This document shows, in pieces, positions 1 through 3,700 of a stretch of 5,658 nt of DNA. The stretch comes from Actinomycetota bacterium. Lineage in GTDB: Bacteria; Actinomycetota; Actinomycetes; JACCUZ01. The DNA lies in NCBI GenBank assembly GCA_030841245.1, contig JAVEDG010000278.1, positions 1 to 5,658 of the forward strand, given 5' to 3'. Each line of letters begins with the position of its first letter. The first letter of the stretch is position 1. The translations under genes were made by a program, and so were the position numbers. The notes under the pieces are model-generated. The model was not told the origin of the DNA. It did no database searches and worked only from the letters and a program-made list of their open reading frames with translations.

Positions 1-39
1 GCTGGCGTGGTTGATCCTGACGTAAAGTCGCTACCACAG

Positions 40-116
40 CGCGGGGTGGAGCAGCTCGGTAGCTCGCTGGGCTCATAACCCAGAGGTCGCAGGTTCAAAT
101 CCTGCCCCCGCTACCA
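40..116 (+). tRNA. Initiator tRNA-fMet (anticodon CAT)
   Basis: A complete 77-nt cloverleaf can be folded by eye. The acceptor strands are 40-46 and 106-112, the D-arm is 49-65, and the anticodon stem 67-71/79-83 encloses loop CTCATAA with CAT at 74-76. The T-arm is 89-105, the discriminator is A113, and CCA is encoded at 114-116. Two initiator hallmarks are present: three consecutive G:C pairs at the base of the anticodon stem (69-71 with 79-81) and an unpaired first acceptor position (C40 opposite T112). It delivers formyl-methionine to start codons. Its 3' half is repeated, degenerate, at 2190-2221, so the gene probably served as an integration target that kept a working copy. Any promoter lies mostly outside the window. 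Confidence 0.97.
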
Positions 117-120
117 GGAA

Positions 121-137
121 AACCGCAGGTCAGAGGC
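121..137 (+). repeat. 17-bp inverted repeat, left copy
   Basis: This stretch, beginning AACCGCAGGT, is an exact reverse complement of 2123-2139. It lies directly downstream of the intact tRNA and runs into the terminator hairpin. An exact 17-base inverted match over 2 kb is unlikely by chance. It may be a rearranged copy of the tRNA flank or a sequence belonging to the ends of an inserted element. Confidence 0.75.
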
Positions 138-169
138 CTGATCACCGATCTTGGTGGTCAGGCCTTCTG
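131..169 (+). terminator. Strong hairpin after tRNA-fMet, probable terminator
   Basis: Bases 134-146 pair with 153-165 around the loop GATCTT (147-152), with one G:T pair. Bases 131-133 extend the stem with 167-169 if T166 bulges. The stem begins 14 nt after the encoded CCA, which fits a tRNA terminator. There is no clean T-tract, as is common in high-GC actinobacteria. Bases 121-137, covering the left foot of this stem, recur inverted at 2123-2139. Confidence 0.6.
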
Positions 170-185
170 TATCCCCCTCAGCACC

Positions 186-293
186 TCGTTGGCAAGCACT
201 GCCGTGAATCCATGCGAACTCCGGCGTAATCAGCCGGCTGAATGGCCGGCCGACGCAGAGGCAGTCAGCCGCCTCCTCGACCGTGAGCAGCAG
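186..293 (-). pseudogene. Excisionase (Xis)-like winged-HTH remnant
   Basis: The minus-strand translation from 293 down to 186 reads LLLTVEEAADCLCVGR, then PFSRLITPEFAWIHG. The first part matches the MerR-like helix-turn-helix of small excisionase/DNA-binding proteins (LLTVEEAA-x-L-x-VGR). The second resembles their second helix and wing (RLIT..E.aWIhvGs), but with what look like missing residues. The frame stays open to a stop at 111-113. No plausible ATG, GTG or TTG start with a ribosome site precedes LLTVEEAA in this frame, and the upstream translation is not convincing, so I treat it as broken. Xis proteins direct excision by tyrosine or serine integrases and are normally encoded beside int at a tRNA att site. 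No integrase remains here. A divergent functional small DNA-binding protein is the alternative. Confidence 0.5.
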
Positions 294-400
294 TGCGGAG
301 CCGGGATCCGGCCGAGGTCCCTTTGCTCCTCGAACCAGAACAGATCCGATACATCGCCCGCGAGCTCTACGCCGACCTACCCCAGCAGATGTTGGCTTGA
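293..400 (+). pseudogene. Unassigned coding-like fragment, 35 codons
   Basis: From GTG 293 the plus strand encodes 35 residues to TGA 398-400. The last 20 or so (EPEQIRYIARELYADL and a short tail) form a plausible amphipathic helix and look more protein-like than neighbouring frames. The frame is closed by TGA at 284-286 just upstream, and no clear ribosome site precedes the GTG. I do not recognise the family. Given the excisionase remnant immediately to its left on the other strand, it may be the orphaned end of another mobile-element gene. It may also be an artefact. Confidence 0.25.
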
Positions 401-410
401 CGACCCTAGG

Positions 411-517
411 AGCATCAATATCACTCTGGCGACCGAGGCCCCAAGTGATGCTGTGACGATCGACATCGTCCTTAGCGATCCGTGGGACCTCGCAGGGCCA
501 GACGGCAAGGAGTGGCG
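411..517 (+). pseudogene. Truncated coding-like fragment before the methyltransferase
   Basis: In the frame beginning AGC at 411 the plus strand reads SINITLATEAP, then AVTIDIVLSDPWDLAGPDG. This looks like the start of a small beta-rich protein, with acidic residues and a conserved-looking DPWDL segment. There is no start codon at its beginning, although a purine-rich AGGAG lies at 408-412. The protein-like character stops where the methyltransferase gene starts at 518. I do not recognise the family. The simplest reading is the 5' remnant of a gene cut by insertion or deletion. It could also be chance coding character. Confidence 0.22.
507..512 (+). promoter_or_regulatory. Ribosome binding site deciding the methyltransferase start
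   Basis: AAGGAG lies 5 nt before ATG 518. The upstream in-frame GTG at 482 has no such site and would only add 12 residues unlike the family. Confidence 0.75.
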
Positions 518-1273
518 ATGCTCGAGAGTTTGTACTCCAACGCAAGGCTCTACGACCTCATGTTCCCGCAGCCGAGTGGGCTGGGATCGCGCGCACAGTT
601 CTACCTCGACCTCGCGGCCACGACCGGTGGGCCCGTCCTGGAGCTTGGGTGTGGAACGGGCTCTGTGCTCCTCCCGATCGCCGAGCGCGGCATCGCCTGC
701 CAGGGAATCGACCTTTCCAGCGACATGCTTGCTCGAGCGCGCGCGAAGTTCGAGGCCAGTGGGGTGACGGCGGGGCTGCACTTGGGTGACATGACTGACT
801 TCGATCTCGACGAGCGGTTCGGGCTCGTGTTCGTGGCCTCGAACTCGCTAACTCATCTGCACGCCGTCGGCGACATCGTGAACTGCTTTCGTGCCGTGCG
901 CCGACACCTGACGCCGGGCGGACGGTTCGCCTTCGATGTCTTCAACCCGAGTGTGCAGGTCCTGGCTGGCGCCGATGGTCTGCGCCGCGAGAAGCAGCGC
1001 TTCGCTGACCCCGAGCATGGTGAGATCCGCGTCGACGTCGAGGAGCGCTATGACGCTGCGGCGCAGGTCACGCGCGGGATCTGGTACTTCTCGACCGAGG
1101 GGGAGCCTGACTTCGTCGTCAGTTCCGTCGAGGTCCGCAGCTTCTTTCCGCAGGAGCTTGCGCTCCTTCTCGAAGCTGGAGGCTTGCGACTTGTCGAACG
1201 CTTTGGCGACTTCGAGCGCGCCCCATTCACTGGCGAGACACCGACTCAGGTGTGTATCTGCGTGGCGGCATAG
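518..1273 (+). CDS. Class I SAM-dependent methyltransferase
   Basis: The 251-residue protein has the Rossmann-type SAM-binding signature. Motif I is VLELGCGTG at residues 40-48, the acidic end of beta-2 is GIDLSSDML at 63-71, a GDMTDFDLD loop is at 90-98, and a post-IV segment LTPGGRFAFDVFNP spans 131-144. It has no signal peptide or membrane segment and should be cytosolic. Length and motif spacing fit the small-molecule methyltransferases (Methyltransf_25 type), which transfer a methyl group from SAM to an O, N or C acceptor. The N-terminal YDLMFP segment is typical of this group. The acceptor cannot be inferred: the only close neighbour is a convergent esterase, and no biosynthetic cluster is visible. 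The start is ATG 518 with AAGGAG upstream. It sits between the tRNA-derived repeats and is probably element cargo. Confidence 0.9.
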   Translation: MLESLYSNARLYDLMFPQPSGLGSRAQFYLDLAATTGGPVLELGCGTGSVLLPIAERGIACQGIDLSSDMLARARAKFEASGVTAGLHLGDMTDFDLDERFGLVFVASNSLTHLHAVGDIVNCFRAVRRHLTPGGRFAFDVFNPSVQVLAGADGLRREKQRFADPEHGEIRVDVEERYDAAAQVTRGIWYFSTEGEPDFVVSSVEVRSFFPQELALLLEAGGLRLVERFGDFERAPFTGETPTQVCICVAA

Positions 1274-1278
1274 TCGCC

Positions 1279-1307
1279 GGCCACGACGGCGAAGCGCCGC
1301 GACGGCC
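1279..1307 (+). terminator. GC-rich hairpin after the methyltransferase
   Basis: An inner stem CGGCG (1287-1291)/CGCCG (1295-1299) with a 3-nt loop is flanked by an outer GGCC (1279-1282)/GGCC (1304-1307) pair. It starts 6 nt after the TAG stop. No T-tract follows, so this is a plausible but unproven actinobacterial terminator. A competing 6-bp stem (1274-1279 with 1287-1292) is also possible. Confidence 0.4.
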
Positions 1308-1328
1308 ACATGAATGGCGGAAAGGGAG

Positions 1329-1343
1329 TGAATCTTGGATTCA
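1329..1343 (-). terminator. Small palindrome at the esterase stop
   Basis: TGAATC (1329-1334) and GATTCA (1338-1343) form a perfect 6-bp stem around TTG. The right arm contains the esterase stop codon (TCA at 1341-1343, read TGA on the minus strand). On the minus strand it is followed by a pyrimidine-rich stretch. It is a weak terminator candidate for the convergent gene pair. Confidence 0.3.
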
Positions 1344-2054
1344 GCGAGGGGTCAAAAGCCAGCGCAGAGCCGGAGCGAGTTCCTGTCTCCATGGCGCCGG
1401 GGCATGTCCTCCGGAAAAATTGTGATAATGCACCGTTCCCCCGAGCTGTCTAATATTCGCTGCGGCCCGCTCAACTCCGGCGATTTGAGAGATCTGCTGA
1501 AAGAGTTCCGGGGAATGGGATACATTCTCCGCCGTTTCCTGATCGCCCACGCTGAGCCAGAATTTCGCCGCGGTCGGGGAGAGGCGGTCCTCTTTGCCGT
1601 CGAGCCACCAGAATGAGCCCGACTGGCTCAAGCAAAGTGAAAACGTCTGCGGATGACGGCAGGTCACGTAGGCGGCCTGCAGTCCGCTCAGACTCAGTCC
1701 GCAGATCAGGTGGCCCGTTGCTCGGATGCCCTTGTTGCGCGCCTGGGCCCAGTGCGCCACATCCGTGGCGATGTACCGGGCGTAGCGCTCGTTGCAGGCA
1801 TAGTCGGCGTGGCGGCAGGCGTAGTCCACCTGGCCCGGATCGCTGCTGACGTGTGACACAAACAACAGCGACAGGGAAGGCATCCCGCGCTCACCCAGCA
1901 AAGCCTCCAAGACCGGCAGTGCATCCAGGCCCCGGATGTAGTGCTCACCATCGAGAAAAATGCAGAGGGAATGAGGCGTGCCCTGGGGGCCGGCATGGTA
2001 CCAAATGTTGCGGGAGTATTCGCCGGACGAGATGACGTGTTGCTCAAGCTGCAT
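1341..2054 (-). CDS. Alpha/beta-hydrolase esterase (enterochelin-esterase/esterase D type)
   Basis: The 237-residue protein resembles the putative-esterase family (PF00756), which includes enterochelin esterases and esterase D. Recognisable elements in order are IWYHAG (17-22), the oxyanion/strand motif FLDGEHY (33-39), the nucleophile elbow GLSLSG with Ser121 (119-124), a likely acidic residue in VGDQE (169-173), and the catalytic His217 in SGGHAPAPW (214-222). The fold and triad are complete, so it should hydrolyse an ester; the substrate is unknown. No signal peptide is evident. The start is ATG 2054. The ribosome site is weak, and no alternative start lies between it and the upstream in-frame TAG. 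The gene is convergent with the methyltransferase. Its codons are visibly more A/T-rich at third positions than those of the SDR, TetR or NhaA genes, suggesting recent acquisition from a lower-GC donor. Confidence 0.82.
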   Translation of the reverse strand: MQLEQHVISSGEYSRNIWYHAGPQGTPHSLCIFLDGEHYIRGLDALPVLEALLGERGMPSLSLLFVSHVSSDPGQVDYACRHADYACNERYARYIATDVAHWAQARNKGIRATGHLICGLSLSGLQAAYVTCRHPQTFSLCLSQSGSFWWLDGKEDRLSPTAAKFWLSVGDQETAENVSHSPELFQQISQIAGVERAAANIRQLGGTVHYHNFSGGHAPAPWRQELAPALRWLLTPR

Positions 2055-2189
2055 TCTTGGTCCGTTGCGCGACGGAAACGTGCCGAAAGAGGGGTAAACC
2101 TAGATGGCGGAGGCAAATCCATGCCTCTGACCTGCGGTTATGTGGCTCAGGCGAGCGTAGCGCCGAGCTCCAGAATGGGCCACTAGTGC
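2055..2189. other. Gene-free stretch between the esterase start and tRNA fragment
   Basis: This would hold the esterase promoter, but I see no convincing -35/-10 pair on the minus strand. It contains a hairpin GAGGCA/TGCCTC (2110-2115 with 2122-2127, 6-nt loop) and the right copy of the 17-bp inverted repeat. Short open frames here lack family resemblance or a ribosome site. Confidence 0.5.
2123..2139 (-). repeat. 17-bp inverted repeat, right copy
   Basis: This is the exact reverse complement of 121-137. The match stops abruptly on both sides. Its left edge overlaps the right arm of the 2110-2127 hairpin, and it lies about 50 bp before the tRNA-derived repeat. Its partner lies 4 bp after the intact tRNA. 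Confidence 0.75.
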
Positions 2190-2221
2190 GGCTCACAACC
2201 CAGGGGTCGCAGGTTCAAATC
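2190..2221 (+). repeat. Degenerate tRNA-fMet fragment, candidate att scar
   Basis: This aligns with tRNA positions 70-101 in the same orientation. There are two mismatches (T76 to C2196 in the anticodon, A84 to G2204), and the last 17 bases are identical. It covers anticodon loop, variable loop and T-arm but lacks the final T-stem bases and the acceptor stem. The 5' anticodon strand no longer pairs, so it is not a working tRNA. Direct duplication of a tRNA 3' half is the classic product of site-specific integration. The other copy is the intact tRNA at 40-116. The minus-strand dehydrogenase stop codon lies on its right edge. Confidence 0.75.
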
Positions 2222-2963
2222 AGACGGCGTTTCGACCGCCGTCGACGGCGATGGTGGCGCCGGTGATGTAGCCGGCGCGGGGGGAGGCGAGGAAGGCGAT
2301 TGTCTCGGCGACTTCTTCGGGTTGTGCCGCGCGGTTGAGCAGGGTGGTCTTGGCCAGGGCGTCGGTGTTCTTCGCTCCCTCGGTGAACACGGGGCCTGGC
2401 GCGACCGCGTTGACCCGCACGCCGCCGGCGCCGTACTCGGCCGCCCAGGAACGTGTCATGGCCAGAAGCGCGGCTTTGGTCGCGCTGTAGGCGGCGCCGC
2501 CGGGTAGCCCGACCGTGGCGGCCATGCTGGCGACGTTGATGATGACGCCTCCGCCGTTGCCGACCATGGCCGGTGCGAGCGCGGCGGTGAGCAGGTAGGC
2601 GGAACGGACGTTGCTGTCGAAGAGTCGGTCGTAGGTGGCGGGGTCGAGTGCGCTACTGGGTCCGAACCAGGATGAGCCGGCGTTGTTGACCAGGATGTCG
2701 ATGTGGCCGATCTCGTCAGCGAGGTGGGCGATGGCGTCCGGATCGCTCAGGTCGGCTGCAACGAATCGCGCGTGCCCGCCGAGGAGTTCGATCTCCTCGA
2801 CGACCTGTGTGCCTCGACCGGCGTCACGGCCGTGCACGACCACGTTGGCGCCGTGCTCGGCGAGTTTGAACGCCGCGGCCTTGCCGATGCCCGATGTTGC
2901 GCCGGTGACCAGCGCGGTCTGTCCGGTCAGGTCGGCGGCGGTGGTCGATGTGGTGGTGGTCAT
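2220..2963 (-). CDS. SDR-family oxidoreductase (classical short-chain dehydrogenase)
   Basis: The 247-residue cytosolic protein has every classical SDR element. The cofactor motif is TGATSGIG (20-27), NNAG is at 93-96, and the catalytic tetrad is Asn118, Ser146, Tyr159 and Lys163 (YSATK). The PG motif is VNAVAPGPV (184-192), and the C-terminus ends AVDGGRNAV. Lys28 after the glycine motif and Arg46 after the second strand (VVVHGRD) point to NADP(H) preference. It should reduce a carbonyl or oxidise an alcohol; the substrate is unknown. The FabG-like sequence is common in TetR-controlled stand-alone dehydrogenases. The start is ATG 2963, with GGGTGA as a modest ribosome site. It is transcribed divergently from the TetR gene. 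Its stop codon TGA is formed at the edge of the tRNA-derived repeat, so the end of the gene coincides with a recombination junction. Confidence 0.92.
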   Translation of the reverse strand: MTTTTSTTAADLTGQTALVTGATSGIGKAAAFKLAEHGANVVVHGRDAGRGTQVVEEIELLGGHARFVAADLSDPDAIAHLADEIGHIDILVNNAGSSWFGPSSALDPATYDRLFDSNVRSAYLLTAALAPAMVGNGGGVIINVASMAATVGLPGGAAYSATKAALLAMTRSWAAEYGAGGVRVNAVAPGPVFTEGAKNTDALAKTTLLNRAAQPEEVAETIAFLASPRAGYITGATIAVDGGRNAV

Positions 2964-2987
2964 GGGCTGTCACCCGTCGAACTGTGT

Positions 2988-3005
2988 TTAGACGGAGTTG
3001 TCTAA
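2988..3005. promoter_or_regulatory. TetR operator candidate 1
   Basis: This is a perfect dyad TTAGAC-N6-GTCTAA. Its centre is about 31 bp (three helical turns) from operator 2, placing both on the same DNA face, just downstream of the predicted SDR transcription start. Confidence 0.65.
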
Positions 3006-3015
3006 CTACCATCGC

Positions 3016-3044
3016 ACGCTAGACCGCTCGGTCTGAATAGACAA
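3016..3044 (-). promoter_or_regulatory. Candidate promoter of the SDR gene
   Basis: On the minus strand there is a -35 box TTGTCT (3044 to 3039), a 17-nt spacer and a -10 box TAGCGT (3021 to 3016), which fits the TANNNT pattern. Transcription would begin near 3009, giving a leader of about 45 nt before ATG 2963. The spacer is filled by the 3019-3036 dyad, and the 2988-3005 dyad lies just downstream of the start point. Confidence 0.55.
3019..3036. promoter_or_regulatory. TetR operator candidate 2
   Basis: The dyad is CTAGAC-N6-GTCTGA. Its inner 14 bases, AGACCG-CT-CGGTCT, form a perfect palindrome. It fills the -35/-10 spacer of the candidate SDR promoter. TAGACC/GGTCT half-sites resemble those described for LmrA/YxaF-type TetR repressors. 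Confidence 0.7.
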
Positions 3045-3059
3045 TGAGGCGTCCGTGAC

Positions 3060-3088
3060 TTTATTTAGACAGATCCGTCGGTTAGCGT
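3060..3088 (+). promoter_or_regulatory. Candidate promoter of the tetR-nhaA operon
   Basis: The -10 box TAGCGT (3083-3088) is identical to that of the divergent SDR promoter. A weak -35 box TTTATT (3060-3065) lies 17 nt upstream, with operator 3 filling the spacer. Transcription would begin about 7 nt after the -10 box, at or next to GTG 3095, implying a leaderless transcript. An alternative -35-like TAGACA lies at 3038-3043 but lacks a good partner. Confidence 0.4.
3065..3082. promoter_or_regulatory. TetR operator candidate 3 (imperfect)
   Basis: TTAGAC-N6-GTCGGT keeps the same 18-bp geometry, with a complete left half and a degraded right half. It lies just before a candidate -10 box (3083-3088) of the TetR gene, so binding would be autoregulatory. 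Confidence 0.5.
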
Positions 3089-3094
3089 GGCGGG

Positions 3095-3700
3095 GTGACC
3101 AAGCCCGAGCAGCGGCACAGGAGCGCCAAGCAGCGCCTCCTGACTGCGGCCGACGAGCTGTTCTACAACGAGGGCATCCACGCCGTCGGCATCGACCGGG
3201 TCATCGCCCATGCCGGGGTGGCCAAGGGCTCGTTGTACTACTCGTTTGCCGGCAAGGACGACCTGGTGCGCGAGTACCTGACCGGGCGGCACGGCAAGTG
3301 GGCCGACCGGGTCAGCGCCGGAATCGAGGCGCACACCGATCCGCGGGAGCGGATCCTGGCCGTCTACGACGCGCTCGGCGTCCTCTTCGCCGAGCCCGAC
3401 TACCGCGGCTGTGCCTTCATGAACGCCCTCGCCGAGGCGGCGCCCGACAGCGTGGAGGCTCGAGCGGCGACCACATTCCGCGCATGGGTGCGCGACCTGT
3501 TCCTCGGCCTTGCCGCCGACGCCGACGCTGCCGACCCCAAGCAGCTGACGGAGACCCTGATCGTGCTCTACGACGGCGCTGTAGCCACCGCTCAGATGGA
3601 CAAGGCCCCTCTGGCCGCCCAGACCGCACGCCGTACGGCGGACCTCGTCCTCGACAACGCCGGGATCCGGGCCCGGCGACGCCGCCGCCCTCGTGGCTGA
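3095..3700 (+). CDS. TetR/AcrR-family transcriptional repressor
   Basis: The 201-residue protein has an N-terminal TetR DNA-binding domain. Helix 1 is around residues 11-26, and the helix-turn-helix is GIDRVIAHAGVAKGSLYYSF at 32-51 followed by KDDLV. The C-terminal half is a helical ligand-binding domain with GCAFMNALAEAAPD (105-118), similar to the GC-P/A-x-x-NAxAE segment in LmrA/YxaF-type TetR proteins. Cys106 is the only cysteine. The start is GTG 3095. No Shine-Dalgarno site is spaced correctly, and a TANNNT box ends 6 nt upstream, which fits a leaderless message. It is divergent from the SDR gene across a 131-bp region with three matching dyads, so it probably represses both promoters. 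It overlaps the antiporter gene by 8 nt. The arginine-rich tail (residues 192-200) is unusual and may only reflect the overlap with the nhaA start. The ligand is unknown. Confidence 0.92.
   Translation: MTKPEQRHRSAKQRLLTAADELFYNEGIHAVGIDRVIAHAGVAKGSLYYSFAGKDDLVREYLTGRHGKWADRVSAGIEAHTDPRERILAVYDALGVLFAEPDYRGCAFMNALAEAAPDSVEARAATTFRAWVRDLFLGLAADADAADPKQLTETLIVLYDGAVATAQMDKAPLAAQTARRTADLVLDNAGIRARRRRRPRG

Noticed and set aside
88..140. Bases 124-140 look like a partial copy of the T-arm at 88-104 (CGCAGGT..CCTG).
   Set aside because: Only about 12 of 17 bases agree and the stretch is explained by the terminator hairpin.
482..517. Upstream GTG start for the methyltransferase at 482.
   Set aside because: It has no ribosome site and adds 12 arginine-rich residues. 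ATG 518 has AAGGAG at the right distance.
2149..2172. The reverse strand of this stretch loosely resembles the D-arm of tRNA-fMet (TGGAG..CTCGG..GCTCGC).
   Set aside because: Alignment needs several gaps and no cloverleaf forms. The exact 17-bp match next to it pairs with the tRNA flank, not the tRNA itself.
1335..2186. Plus-strand open frames opposite and beyond the esterase (for example 1335-1616 and 1941-2186).
   Set aside because: No ribosome sites or recognisable motifs. The minus-strand esterase with a complete catalytic triad explains most of the region.
2190..2221. A functional second tRNA (the loop could read CAC, a valine anticodon).
   Set aside because: The 5' anticodon strand does not pair, and the D-arm and acceptor stem are missing.
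3038..3054. A fourth TetR operator starting from the TAGAC at 3038.
   Set aside because: The nearest GTC lies two bases out of register (N8 rather than N6), so it is at best a half-site.
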